A DNA stretch of 64,000 bases from Streptomyces sp. SLBN-118 (GTDB lineage: Bacteria > Actinomycetota > Actinomycetes > Streptomycetales > Streptomycetaceae): positions 620,001-684,000 of the forward strand of contig NZ_VFNP01000001.1 of NCBI RefSeq assembly GCF_006715635.1, read 5' to 3'. This document shows, piece after piece, positions 37,641-46,543 of the stretch. Under the pieces are notes generated by a model that was not told the DNA's origin, did not search any database, and saw nothing but the letters and a program-made list of their open reading frames with translations. A program made the position numbers and the translations under genes. Every line of letters begins with the position of its first letter. The stretch's first letter is position 1.

Positions 37641-39158
37641 TCAGTACGTCTCGAAGTACTCGCGCTGCTCCCATTCGGTGACCTCGCCGCCCGCGGGCCG
37701 CTCCTGCTCGCACCAGGCCTCGAACCGGGAGGCCTCGCTCTCCTTCAGCTTGACCAGGCACTGGGCGAGCGGCGTACCGAGCAGTTGGGCCGCCCGTCCG
37801 CCGCGGAAGGCGTCCAGGGCCTCGCGCAGGGACTGGGGCACGGTCTGGTGGGGGTCCGTGTCCTGGGCGCCGGCTGCCGCCGGCCGGTCGGGGTCGGGCG
37901 CCCCGGCGATTCCGGTGAGGCCCGCGAACAGCTGCGCGGCGATGGTGAGGTACGGGTTCGCGCACGGCTCGCCGACCCGGTTCTCGATGTGGGCGGAGGT
38001 GCCGGTTCCCACCACGCGCAACATGGCGCTGCGGTCCTCGAAGCTCCAGCCGATGCGGGTGGGAGACAGGGAGAAGTCGGCGCTGAGGCGGCGGTAGCCG
38101 TTGACGGTGGGCACGGACAGCAGACAGAAGTCGCGGGCATGGGCGAGCAGCCCTTCGGCGTAGCCCTTTCCGCCCGGCGACATGCCGCCGGAAAAGCCCT
38201 CGGCACAGAACAGATTGCGTCCGGTCCGCTCGTCCCGCACGGACTGGTTGAGGTGCCAGCCGCTCGGGTCGAAGCTGTCGATACGGGGCAGCGACATGAA
38301 CGAGGCGTGGTAACCGCGCCGCGCGGTCCACTGCTTGGTCACGGTCCGGAACAGCACCATCGCATCGGCCGTGTCCAGAGCCGTCATCGGGCTGAAGGTC
38401 GTCTCGACCTGGCCCGGTCCCGATTCGTGCTCCATGGACCGCAGCGGGAGGCCGAGCGCGCCCAGGTGCAGGGCGAGCGGGTCTGTGACATGGGCGACGG
38501 TGTCGTACATGCTCGCGCCGTTGAACTGGTAACCGGAGTTCATCGGCTCCACCAGCGGCGCCGGTCCTTGTGTGCCGAAGCCGTTGCCGCTGTGTCCCGG
38601 CGGGCCGCCGAGGCGGCGGGTGAGGTACCACTCAACCTCCAGGCCCAGGACCGGGGTGAGTTCCCGCTCCGCGTACTCGGAGAGCACGCGGCGCAGCACG
38701 TTCCTGGCGGAGAGCGGGTGCGGTGTTCCGTCTCGGAGATACTCGTCGCCCAGGACCCAGGCGGTGCGCGGCTCGCTGCCGGGGAGCAGCTGGAACGTCG
38801 TCGGGTCGGGGACGAGGATGAAGTTGCCCGCGCCGGCGATCTCGTCGACGCCGATACCGGGGTCGCCCAGGAAGTCGACGGCGACGGCGTGGCCGGTGTC
38901 GAAGAGGAACGGGCCCGGGCTGAAGTTCATGCCGTTGTGCAGGACGGTACGGAAGGTCTGCGCGCTGAGTGTCTTGGAGCGGGCGATCCCGTGCGGGTCG
39001 CAGAAGACCAGGCGGACCAGGTCGACCTTGTCGAGGCCAGCTTCGATCTGCTCGGCCGCCTGAGTCTGCTGGTCGTTCCAGAGGCCGAGTTCGGCGGCGA
39101 ACGAGGGTCGCCCCACGCTGCCTTCTGCGTACAGGGGGGAGAACGAGCGGGAGTACAT
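37641..39158 (-). CDS. Glutamine-synthetase-like ligase (proposed gamma-glutamyl-hydrazide synthase)
   Basis: The 505-residue protein keeps the glutamine synthetase fold: GLEVEWYL and ESGPGQVETTF for metal-binding Glu residues, an SGWHLNQS loop in place of the usual GSGMHVHQS, EDRSAMLRV for the ATP/Arg site, and HIENRVGEPCANPYL. The altered loops fit a specialised gamma-glutamyl ligase rather than GlnA. In kinamycin-type pathways the homologue joins acetylhydrazine to glutamate as a carrier. It lies three bases after the amidase gene. Length and context support this assignment, while the substrate is inferred. Confidence 0.85.
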   Translation of the reverse strand: MYSRSFSPLYAEGSVGRPSFAAELGLWNDQQTQAAEQIEAGLDKVDLVRLVFCDPHGIARSKTLSAQTFRTVLHNGMNFSPGPFLFDTGHAVAVDFLGDPGIGVDEIAGAGNFILVPDPTTFQLLPGSEPRTAWVLGDEYLRDGTPHPLSARNVLRRVLSEYAERELTPVLGLEVEWYLTRRLGGPPGHSGNGFGTQGPAPLVEPMNSGYQFNGASMYDTVAHVTDPLALHLGALGLPLRSMEHESGPGQVETTFSPMTALDTADAMVLFRTVTKQWTARRGYHASFMSLPRIDSFDPSGWHLNQSVRDERTGRNLFCAEGFSGGMSPGGKGYAEGLLAHARDFCLLSVPTVNGYRRLSADFSLSPTRIGWSFEDRSAMLRVVGTGTSAHIENRVGEPCANPYLTIAAQLFAGLTGIAGAPDPDRPAAAGAQDTDPHQTVPQSLREALDAFRGGRAAQLLGTPLAQCLVKLKESEASRFEAWCEQERPAGGEVTEWEQREYFETY

Positions 39159-39161
39159 CGG

Positions 39162-40547
39162 CTACAGCATCCTTTCGGTGACGCGGGCCGGCGGCGGGGC
39201 GAGTGTGCCGAGCTCCGACTCGATGCGTCGGGCGGTGGACAGGACCAGGTCGTCCGCCCCCACGGGCCCGACCAGTTGAAGTCCCACGGGCAGTCCGGAC
39301 CGGGTGAGTCCCGCCGGCATCGACAGAGCGGGCTGACCGGTCATGTTGAACGGGTAGGAGGCGGGGGCCCAGGCCAGCCAGAGCAGATCGCCCGGATCGG
39401 CCGCCCAGGCGGGGCCGATGGCCTCGGCCTCGAACGGCTCGATGGGGACGGTGGCCATGGCCAGCATGTCGAAGCGGTCCATCACCGAACGCAGGGTGGT
39501 GCGCAGCGAGTGCCGCACCTCCTCGGCCCGCATCACCGTCGCGCCGCTGACGGTGCGTCCGTGCCGTACGACCGCGAGCCGGCCTAAGTCGATCCACTCC
39601 TCGTCCTCGGGTGCGGTGGTGGCGGCCTCCGTCGCGGCGACGATGTCGACGAGGGCCGGATAGATGTCGCGGCAGCGCACCTCGACCCGCTCGAGTTGGT
39701 GGCCTTGTGCGGCGAGAACGCTCCACGCGCGTTCGCTGACGGCGCGGACCTCCTCGGAGGTTCCCGCGTACTCGATCCAGCCAACCCTCAGTCTCCTTGC
39801 CTCCCGGGGCGCGTCCAGCGAACCCAGACCCGAGTCCGGGTCGCTGCGGTCGGGACCCGCGAGCACCGCCGCGAGCTCCGCGACGTCCGGCACATTCATC
39901 GCGATCGGCCCCAGATGGGCGAGCCGCTCCGCGCCGGAGGGAACATAGGGGACGCGGCCGAACGAAGGCTTGTATCCCACAACGCCGCAGAATGCGGCTG
40001 GAATCCGGATCGAGCCCGCGCCGTCGGTGCCCAGAGACGCCGAGCACAGCCCTGCCGCGAGCGCGGCCGCGGCTCCTCCGCTGGACCCTCCGGCGGTGCG
40101 CGTGAGGTTCCAGGGGTTGCGGGTGGGAGGAGCCACCCGGCACACGGTGCTCGCACTCCAGCCGTACTCCGAGGTGGTCGTCTTACCCACCACGATGGCG
40201 CCCGCAGCCCGCAGCCGGGCGACCGCGGGCGCATCGGTGTCCGGGCGCGGATTGTCCAGCAGGGACCCCCGGGTGGTGGGCAGGCCTTCCGTCTGGATGA
40301 GGTCCTTGACCGAGACGGTCACCCCCAGCAGGGGCATCTCCTGCCAGGCGGCCGGGCCGAGTTCACGGATGCGCGCATCGGCCCGCTCCGCCGCCACAAG
40401 TGCTTCGTCTCCCGCCACCGCGACAAAGGCTCCCACGTCGCCGTCCCTGTCGCGGATGTCGCTCAGGACCGACTGGACGTGCTCGGCGACGGAGGTCTCC
40501 CCCTGCTGGAGCATCTGTCGTGTCCGGCTGATGCCGGGTGCGCTCAT
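39162..40547 (-). CDS. Amidase signature family enzyme
   Basis: This 461-residue amidase has the Ser-cisSer-Lys triad: Lys in TVSVKDLI, the cis-Ser in the AGGSSGGAAAAL block and the nucleophile Ser in GTDGAGSIRIPA. It should hydrolyse, or transfer, an amide or hydrazide. An amidase of this kind occurs in the shared hydrazine gene set, where it could remove the acetyl or glutamyl group from the intermediate. The ATG at 40547 follows GAGGAGAG. It lies 10 bases after the large unknown gene and 3 before the ligase gene, so it is inside one operon. Confidence 0.87.
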   Translation of the reverse strand: MSAPGISRTRQMLQQGETSVAEHVQSVLSDIRDRDGDVGAFVAVAGDEALVAAERADARIRELGPAAWQEMPLLGVTVSVKDLIQTEGLPTTRGSLLDNPRPDTDAPAVARLRAAGAIVVGKTTTSEYGWSASTVCRVAPPTRNPWNLTRTAGGSSGGAAAALAAGLCSASLGTDGAGSIRIPAAFCGVVGYKPSFGRVPYVPSGAERLAHLGPIAMNVPDVAELAAVLAGPDRSDPDSGLGSLDAPREARRLRVGWIEYAGTSEEVRAVSERAWSVLAAQGHQLERVEVRCRDIYPALVDIVAATEAATTAPEDEEWIDLGRLAVVRHGRTVSGATVMRAEEVRHSLRTTLRSVMDRFDMLAMATVPIEPFEAEAIGPAWAADPGDLLWLAWAPASYPFNMTGQPALSMPAGLTRSGLPVGLQLVGPVGADDLVLSTARRIESELGTLAPPPARVTERML

Positions 40548-40557
40548 CGGGCTCTCC

Positions 40558-42477
40558 TCACGGTGCGGCGGCCTCGGGACCCGCGATGGTCGCCCCGTGC
40601 CAGACGGAGTCGAACGAGGTGACCTCGATGCCCTCGCCCTCGGCGACCAGGCGGGCCGCGCTGCTCGTCGCCCGGGCGACGAAGGCCGAGGTGCGGTGGG
40701 CCGCGAGCAGGTCCTGTTCGTGGAACGGTGTGCCCTCGCAGCGCAGCAGCCGCAGGTCCATGAATCCGTTGAAGGGCCGGTCCAGGATGTCGACGGCCTG
40801 CGGGCTGCGGACGCTGAAGCGGACCCGGTTGGCGACGTGACCGTGATGGTGCTGGTCGGAGTAGAAGGCGATGTCCGGGATCGTGGGCGGTACGAAGTGG
40901 TCGCGGGCGGTCACTTCGGGGACCTTGGGGAGGTTCCCGGCGATGAAGTGCCAGGAGTTGTACTGCATACGGGACGACATCGCCCAGGCTGTGTCCGCGA
41001 GTTGGGCTGTGGAGCCGGCGAAGTACCTGCGAGCTTCGGGCAGCGGCACGACACAGCAGAAGAAGTCGGTGATGCCCCACTGGGTGATCTCGGCCCAGTC
41101 CTGTGCACGCAGGGCCTGGATCAGCAGGGGCAGCGAGCGGATGCCCCGGCTCATGGCGAAGTCGGCCTCGAAGGCATGGGCCGATGCGGAGACGGCCTCG
41201 TACACCAGGGACTCGAGTCCGGTGCCGAAGCCGCCGTACGGCCGCGCGAGCCAGCCCGGCGAGTCCTGAACCTCAGCGCCGAGTTCTTCCAACGTGCAGC
41301 CGGTGAGCGGAAGTTGCTCGCGCAGGCTGGCACAGAGCGCTTCCTCGCGCCGCCGCGCTTCGTCGCCGTACGGCGCGGCGACTCGCTCGATCTTGTGCAT
41401 CAGGGCGCCGTGGATCTCCCGGTAGAGCTGGACGCTCGTGGCGACCTGCCGGCGCTTGTCACCCAGCGCTGCAGCAAGGGCGTCGAGATCCTCGACCCGC
41501 GCCGAAGGCGCAGGAGGAACCGTCTGCCCGTCGACGGCGCTGTTGTAGTTGCGTCGTGTCCGCTCCAGCAGCAAGGCGATGTGATCGAGGCTCAGCTGTG
41601 TCCCGTTGGCCTCCTCGATACGCCCGAAACCGGCCGAGCGTACGAGCAGGGTGAGGCAGACGACCATCACCGCGTCGTTGTCCGACCACAGCCGGAGCGG
41701 CATGCCCTGAAGACTGCTCAGCGAGCAGTCCGGATGCCCGGGCCACAGGGTCTTGCCCGTAACAGTGTTGCGGTCGCGGAAGTTCGTGTACTGCTTGTCC
41801 TCCTGGTAGAGGACGAACGGTGCGGTGCGCAGAGCAGCTTCCTTGAGCTGCTCCAGAAGCCGGCTCCGGCCTTCCGGCCCGGCCGAGTTCAGCCAGGCGC
41901 GGCAGTCGGCGGCCGCCTCGGCGAGCCGGGCCTCGGCACGCTCCAGCTCGCTCTGGTAGTCCAGCAGGTCCTGTCCCGACCACGGCACACGCATGCTGCC
42001 GCCGACCAGGCGTTCCCTGCTCGCCAGCGGGCCCTGGGAGGGGACGCGGACGACGATCCGGCCACCGGTGGTCAGCCCGAGCTCGCCCAGGAACGCCGGC
42101 TCCTCACCGGTGCCCTCGCAGGGGCGGTCGTGCTGCTCACCGGTGCGCCAGGACCGGCCGCACAGCACCTTGAGCGCCGCCTCGTCCGGGGTGCGCAGCG
42201 CGCGCAGTTGGATGTCGGCGGGGACATGGCCACCGAGGGTCAGGAGCGTATCCACCGCGGTGCGCAGATCCGGAGCCGACGTCGCCTGCTGCCAGGCACG
42301 CTTGAGCAGACCGGCAAACCCCGCGTCGTCCTCGGACACGCGGTCCGGCTTGGGAGTGGCTCCCGCGGGCACGCCGAGACGGCTGGGCCGGCGGCTCTGG
42401 CGCTTCTTGGCAAGCAGCGCACGGCGCGACGGGCCGCCGCCCGCGGAGGCGGGGCTGTGCTCGGCGGGGGCGGTCAT
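40558..42477 (-). CDS. Large protein of unknown family, hydrazine module
   Basis: The 639-residue protein has no signal or membrane segment. A basic N-terminus is followed by long helical regions, a conserved-looking YQEDKQYTNFRDRNTVTGKT stretch, TLWPGHPDCSL, and a His-rich FYSDQHHHGHVANRV motif toward the C-terminus that could bind metal. I do not recognise the family. Its ATG overlaps the ferredoxin stop by four bases, indicating coupled translation and suggesting the ferredoxin serves it. Kinamycin-type clusters have an uncharacterised protein in a similar position. It is the best candidate here for the redox chemistry that builds or reduces the N-N unit. Confidence 0.8.
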   Translation of the reverse strand: MTAPAEHSPASAGGGPSRRALLAKKRQSRRPSRLGVPAGATPKPDRVSEDDAGFAGLLKRAWQQATSAPDLRTAVDTLLTLGGHVPADIQLRALRTPDEAALKVLCGRSWRTGEQHDRPCEGTGEEPAFLGELGLTTGGRIVVRVPSQGPLASRERLVGGSMRVPWSGQDLLDYQSELERAEARLAEAAADCRAWLNSAGPEGRSRLLEQLKEAALRTAPFVLYQEDKQYTNFRDRNTVTGKTLWPGHPDCSLSSLQGMPLRLWSDNDAVMVVCLTLLVRSAGFGRIEEANGTQLSLDHIALLLERTRRNYNSAVDGQTVPPAPSARVEDLDALAAALGDKRRQVATSVQLYREIHGALMHKIERVAAPYGDEARRREEALCASLREQLPLTGCTLEELGAEVQDSPGWLARPYGGFGTGLESLVYEAVSASAHAFEADFAMSRGIRSLPLLIQALRAQDWAEITQWGITDFFCCVVPLPEARRYFAGSTAQLADTAWAMSSRMQYNSWHFIAGNLPKVPEVTARDHFVPPTIPDIAFYSDQHHHGHVANRVRFSVRSPQAVDILDRPFNGFMDLRLLRCEGTPFHEQDLLAAHRTSAFVARATSSAARLVAEGEGIEVTSFDSVWHGATIAGPEAAAP

Positions 42478-42803
42478 GCCGCACCGTCGGCGGTCAGCTC
42501 GATGTGGTTCCACATGTCGTCGTCGGTGGGGGTCCAGTCCTCGTCGACATAGATGCAGTCGACGGGGCATTCCAGCACGCACACCGGGCAGCCCGAGCAC
42601 AGTTCGGGAATGATGACGACATCGAGACCGCGGTCGAATATGGCGCCGAACTCGGACGGGCAGCTACGAAGGCACGTGTCGCACGTGATGCATTCCGACG
42701 TCTCGATACGGCGTGGTGGTTTCTTCCAGGATTCGCCGCGGGAGCGGGCGGAAATCCGCTCGTCCCGCCCGGGCCGTGCAGCCGGCGAAGCGTTCTCACT
42801 CAC
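42474..42803 (-). CDS. Di-[4Fe-4S] ferredoxin
   Basis: The 109-residue protein has two complete cluster motifs, CITCDTCLRSCP and CSGCPVCVLECP, each CxxCxxCxxxCP, after a 35-residue polar N-terminal extension. The acidic C-terminus is typical of ferredoxins. It is the first gene of the hydrazine operon and its stop overlaps the start of the large unknown protein, its likely partner. The GTG at 42803 follows AAGGGTG. A StrR-type operator lies about 115 bases upstream. It would supply electrons for a reductive step. Confidence 0.9.
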   Translation of the reverse strand: MSENASPAARPGRDERISARSRGESWKKPPRRIETSECITCDTCLRSCPSEFGAIFDRGLDVVIIPELCSGCPVCVLECPVDCIYVDEDWTPTDDDMWNHIELTADGAA

Positions 42804-42917
42804 GGGAATTCACCCTTCTAAAACCAGGTGCTTCGATAGTGGCCGAATCTTCTCGACGGCCCCCCGAGTGGCCCTCGCGGCCCGCTGGAGCCCGGCGCAA
42901 TGGCGGTCGGTCCGGAC

Positions 42918-42948
42918 TGTTCAACCGCGGAAACAGCACAGTTGAACA
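42918..42948. promoter_or_regulatory. StrR-type operator 1 (hydrazine operon / DUF3050 promoter)
   Basis: GTTCAACCG-N11-CAGTTGAAC fits the StrR/NovG consensus GTTCRACTG-N11-CRGTYGAAC with exact spacing; the outer T/A pair extends the dyad to 31 bases. It lies between the divergent ferredoxin and DUF3050 genes, 115 and 90 bases from their starts. Confidence 0.8.
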
Positions 42949-43037
42949 CCAAGTCTCTTTACTGTTGCGGCCATCGGTGAAAGCCATCCATAGTCTCCGC
43001 TGAAGGAGAAACATTCCTTAAACGGAGGAGGCTTTCA

Positions 43038-43823
43038 GTGTCACGTTACGACTGGGGCAAAGAGAATCCGGAGATCGCCAGGCTGCGTAAGGTGATTGAC
43101 GACGCACGCCTGGACGTCATCAAGCACCCGATTTACACCCGGCTGAAGACGCTCCAGGACGTCAACACCTTCAACGAGACCCACGTATTCGCGGTCTGGG
43201 ACTTCATGTCCCTGCTGAAGAACCTTCAGCGGAACCTGACCTGTGTCCAGGTGCCGTGGGTGCCGCAGGGCTCGTCGGAGAGCCGGCGCCTGATCAACGA
43301 CATCGTTCTGGTCGAGGAGAGCGACGAGCTCGGCGACGGGTTCATCAGCCACTTCGAGCTCTACGTCAACGGCATGGAGGAGGCCGGGGCCGATGTGAAG
43401 CCGATCCATGACTTCCTGGACCGGATCCGGCGCGGCGAAGGTGTGCGCGAGGCGCTGGTGAACGCTCCGGTGCCGCCGGCGGCCGCCGCGTTCGTCGCCA
43501 CCACCTGGGACTTCATCGAGAACGCGGCACTGCACTGCCAGGCGGCGGCGTTCGCGTTCGGCCGCGAGGACCTCATCCCCGAGATGTTCGACCAGGTCAT
43601 CAAGATCGACGACCAGGGCGGTCGGCTGGCCACCTTCCGCGAGTACCTCGCGCGCCACATCGAGGTGGACGGCGAGCAGCACACCCCGATGGCCATGGCG
43701 ATGGTGGCCGACCTGTGCGGCGACGACCAGGCCAAGTGGGACGAGTGCGCCGACACCGTCGTGGCGGCGCTGAAGGCCCGAGTGGCGCTGTGGGACGGAA
43801 TCCTGACGGAACTCGACTCCTGA
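43038..43823 (+). CDS. DUF3050 protein, haem-oxygenase-like diiron oxidase (HDO) family
   Basis: The 261-residue protein is a full-length DUF3050 member: [48 protein letters not shown] and the late [10 protein letters not shown] block. Conserved His and Glu/Asp residues on these helices are the expected diiron ligands of the HDO superfamily, whose members oxidise or cleave N- and C-centred substrates using oxygen. It is divergent from the hydrazine operon and shares its StrR-type operator, so it may oxidise a nitrogen intermediate, for instance hydrazide to diazo. That role is inference. The GTG at 43038 follows GGAGGAG. Confidence 0.85.
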   Translation: MSRYDWGKENPEIARLRKVIDDARLDVIKHPIYTRLKTLQDVNTFNETHVFAVWDFMSLLKNLQRNLTCVQVPWVPQGSSESRRLINDIVLVEESDELGDGFISHFELYVNGMEEAGADVKPIHDFLDRIRRGEGVREALVNAPVPPAAAAFVATTWDFIENAALHCQAAAFAFGREDLIPEMFDQVIKIDDQGGRLATFREYLARHIEVDGEQHTPMAMAMVADLCGDDQAKWDECADTVVAALKARVALWDGILTELDS

Positions 43824-43857
43824 TCCAAGCCCGCTCGAGATTCGGTACAGGGGCACT

Positions 43858-43923
43858 CCACCGGACAGCATTCCGGTGGCGTGCCGGGCATTCTACGAAG
43901 GCGCCCGCAGCAATGCGGGCGCC
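43858..43923 (+). terminator. Two hairpins after the DUF3050 gene
   Basis: CCACCGGA/TCCGGTGG (43858-43879) and GGCGCCCGCA/TGCGGGCGCC with a GCAA loop (43900-43923) follow the DUF3050 stop. Together they should stop transcription before the sigma factor gene. Confidence 0.7.
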
Positions 43924-44075
43924 GTGCAGCCGATGGGTCATGGATCAGAGCCGACCGGGTTTTCCGGCCACGCAGAAAAAACCCGCCGCACGCCAGCACT
44001 AACAATTCCGGCCACCTCCGAGGAGAGAAAACCGGCCGAGCGCCGACCGGAACACTGAACGCCGAGGTGTCTATC

Positions 44076-44711
44076 GTGAAGTCGACCGTGTACGAGGGCG
44101 AATGGCTGGCTGCGCGGTTCGAGGAGAACCGGCCGCGGCTGCGGGCCATGGCCTACCGGATGCTCGGTTCACTCAGCGAGGCCGAAGACGCGGTCCAAGA
44201 GGCTTGGCTGCGCCTCCACCGCTGTGGCCCGGGCAGCGTCGAGAACCTGAGCGGCTGGCTCACCACGGTCGTCGGCCGGGTGTGCCTGGACATGCTGCGC
44301 TCACTCGCGGCCCGGCGCGAGGACCCCCTCGAAGAGCTCGCGTGCGAGCCGCTCGTCAGCCTGGTGAAGGGTGCCGACCCCGAGCGGGAAGCGCTGCTGG
44401 CCGACTCGATCGGGCTTGCGCTGCTGGTGGTTCTGGACACCCTGGACCCCGCCGAGCGGCTCGCGTTCGTCCTGCACGACATGTTCGCCCTGCCCTTCGA
44501 GGCCATCGCTCCCATCGTCGACCGCACCCCGTCGGCTGCGCGCCAGCTCGCCAGCCGCGCGCGGCGCCGGGTCTCGGGCACGGCGCCCGTACGCGACCTG
44601 CCGCGCCAGCACCGGGCCGCCGGCGCGTTTCTCGCCGCCGCGCGCGGCGGCGAGTTCGACGCGCTGCTCACCGTCCTGGCCCCCGACACAGCAGTGCCAC
44701 AGCTGCGGTAG
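44076..44711 (+). CDS. Truncated ECF41-type sigma factor
   Basis: This 211-residue protein has intact sigma regions 2 and 4 (YRMLGSLSEAEDAVQEAWLRL; FALPFEAIAPIVDRT) but stops just after FDALLTVL, where the ECF41 factor at 52811 continues with an 85-residue SnoaL-like domain. The two genes share 66 identical bases (44237-44302 and 52960-53025) and high identity elsewhere, so one is a recent copy of the other. In ECF41 factors the tail controls activity, so this form may be deregulated or dead. A GTG at 44076 with GAGG eight bases upstream is the likely start. Confidence 0.75.
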   Translation: MKSTVYEGEWLAARFEENRPRLRAMAYRMLGSLSEAEDAVQEAWLRLHRCGPGSVENLSGWLTTVVGRVCLDMLRSLAARREDPLEELACEPLVSLVKGADPEREALLADSIGLALLVVLDTLDPAERLAFVLHDMFALPFEAIAPIVDRTPSAARQLASRARRRVSGTAPVRDLPRQHRAAGAFLAAARGGEFDALLTVLAPDTAVPQLR

Positions 44712-44726
44712 GGCGACGCACAAACA

Positions 44727-44757
44727 CCGAGGCCGCGAACCTTGTTCGCGGCCTCGG
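44727..44757. terminator. Bidirectional hairpin terminator
   Basis: A perfect 14-base stem, CCGAGGCCGCGAAC with GTTCGCGGCCTCGG, and a three-base loop sit between the convergent sigma factor and oxygenase genes. Confidence 0.88.
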
Positions 44758-44789
44758 CTCTTCTCTTTCCGGGGAGGACATCCCCCGGC

Positions 44790-46304
44790 TCAGGACGCGG
44801 CGGTCACGGCCTCCGGATCCCGGGACTGGGCACCGGCACCCGCGGCTCCGAACCACCGCCGCAGAGCCTCCTCGAGATCACCGCCCTCCGGCGCAACCCA
44901 GATGACATGGCCGTCCGGGCGGACCAGCACCGACTCCACTGCGGGCTGCCCGGGCGCCCCTTCGACCGGGACCCAGGTGGCCGCGACCGCGTCGACCCGG
45001 TCCGACCACGGGGCGGCGAGCTTGCCCGCCTCGCCGGCCGGGCCGGCGTCGATGAGCACGCCCCGGCCACGGTGCAGCAGCTCAACGGCCTTGGTGCGGG
45101 TGCCGTCGGCGAGTCGCAGCTCACGGTCGGGCCGCAGGCGCCTGCCGAGCAGCGGGTGCCCCGACGCGCCGACGTCGTAACGGACTTCGAGCCCGCTGAC
45201 CATTCCGGCCAGGGCGTTCGCCGCCTCAGGGATCTGCGCGAGCTCGCGCATGACGCTGCGCAGCGGCTCCATCTCGTCGCCGGTCAGGTAGAGCTGCGAC
45301 TGGGCGAGTGTGCTGCGCAGGAGGCGCTGCCCCACCGGGTGCCGCTCGGTGTGGTACGTGTCGAGCAGGCCGTCGGGGGCCCAGCCGTTCACCGTGGCGG
45401 CGAGCTTCCAGCCGAGGTTCACGGCGTCCTGGACGCCGACACTCAGGCCCTGCGCACCGGCCGGGACATGGATGTGAGTCGAGTCTCCGGACAGTAGCAC
45501 CCGGCCGCGCCGGTACTCGCAGGCCTGGCGGGTGGTGTTGGTGAAGGCGCTCACCCAGCGCACGTCGGCATGGTGGACGGACTGGCCGGTCAGCTGCTCC
45601 CAGGAGTCGGCGACCTCGGTGAATGTCACCTGACCGTTCTCGCGCGGTGGCTGGCCGTCCGGGTGGATGATGATCCGGTCCACACCCTCCTCCAGCCGGA
45701 TCGCCATCACCATGCCGCCCGGCACCCGTTCACCGACCGGCCGCGGGCGGATGTCGCAGCCGGCGATGTCCGCCACGTACATGCCCCGGGTGGCGGGGAT
45801 GCCCGGGAAGTCGATGCCTGCCAGCCGGCGCACGGTGCTGCGGCCCCCGTCGCATCCGACGAGATACTGGGCCGTCATCTCGCTTCGGCCCTGAGGCCCC
45901 TCGGTCACGACCACGATGCCGTCGTCGCTCTCGCGGAAGTCGACGACCTCGTAGCCGCGCTGCATCGATGCGCCCAGGCCGGTCACCCAGGCTTCGAGCA
46001 TCGCCTCGATGCGGTACTGCGGGACACCGCGTATGCCGAAGTGGATGTCGTCGAGCTTGTCGAAGTCGACGCGCACGCCACCGAAATGTCCTTGGTTGCC
46101 GATTTCGATCTCGCCCAGGCCCTCCAGCAGCCCGCGCTGGTCGAAGACTTCGTACGCGCGCCGCGTGAAGCCGACTCCGCGCGATTCCCCACTGGGGGCG
46201 GCTCGCTGCTCGCAGACGACGACATCCACTCCCCAGAGCTTTAGCTCACCGGCAAGCATCAGTCCGACTGGTCCGGCACCGGCGATGATGACACCAGTTC
46301 CCAT
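44790..46304 (-). CDS. PgaE-like FAD aromatic polyketide monooxygenase 1
   Basis: The 504-residue flavoprotein has GAGPVGLMLAGEL for FAD at its start, the GHFGGVRVDF stretch of angucycline hydroxylases, the CDGGRSTVRR (DG) motif for FAD/NADPH, GDSTHIHVPAGAQGL (GD) and a C-terminal thioredoxin-like domain ending RWFGAAG. PgaE, CabE and UrdE share this order and hydroxylate the angucyclinone at C-12 or nearby. The normal GDxAH is GDSTH here, a mild change. The ATG at 46304 follows GGGAGGA, 83 bases from a StrR-type operator. It probably oxidises the polyketide core, possibly in ring contraction. Confidence 0.9.
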   Translation of the reverse strand: MGTGVIIAGAGPVGLMLAGELKLWGVDVVVCEQRAAPSGESRGVGFTRRAYEVFDQRGLLEGLGEIEIGNQGHFGGVRVDFDKLDDIHFGIRGVPQYRIEAMLEAWVTGLGASMQRGYEVVDFRESDDGIVVVTEGPQGRSEMTAQYLVGCDGGRSTVRRLAGIDFPGIPATRGMYVADIAGCDIRPRPVGERVPGGMVMAIRLEEGVDRIIIHPDGQPPRENGQVTFTEVADSWEQLTGQSVHHADVRWVSAFTNTTRQACEYRRGRVLLSGDSTHIHVPAGAQGLSVGVQDAVNLGWKLAATVNGWAPDGLLDTYHTERHPVGQRLLRSTLAQSQLYLTGDEMEPLRSVMRELAQIPEAANALAGMVSGLEVRYDVGASGHPLLGRRLRPDRELRLADGTRTKAVELLHRGRGVLIDAGPAGEAGKLAAPWSDRVDAVAATWVPVEGAPGQPAVESVLVRPDGHVIWVAPEGGDLEEALRRWFGAAGAGAQSRDPEAVTAAS

Positions 46305-46386
46305 TTCTTTGTCCTCCCGGCTGAGATACATAACTCCAAGAGTGGCCGTCATCGGATTGTGGAGCAACCAGCCGAATGACCAAGGG

Positions 46387-46417
46387 TGTTCAAGTGCTTC
46401 TTTTCCGCACTTGAACA
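46387..46417. promoter_or_regulatory. StrR-type operator 2
   Basis: GTTCAAGTG-N11-CACTTGAAC is a perfect dyad in the StrR/NovG layout. It lies between the divergent oxygenase (83 bases from its start) and VOC protein (127 bases). Confidence 0.82.
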
Positions 46418-46543
46418 CAACGAGTCGCGGTTACGGTCATGTTCGGGAATTGCACTGCCTGTACGCGTTCCCGACGGCGACACCCTGCCGGAATACTTCT
46501 GACACAGCCGACCGGTACATCAGCCTGAAAAGGAGCAGCCACG

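Noticed and set aside
35887..38631. A single 914-residue minus-strand frame
   Set aside because: Only its last 136 codons are a gene (the GNAT enzyme). The rest overlaps the lyase and ligase genes in another frame and is Arg/Pro/Gly-rich, as expected for antisense or shifted GC-rich frames.
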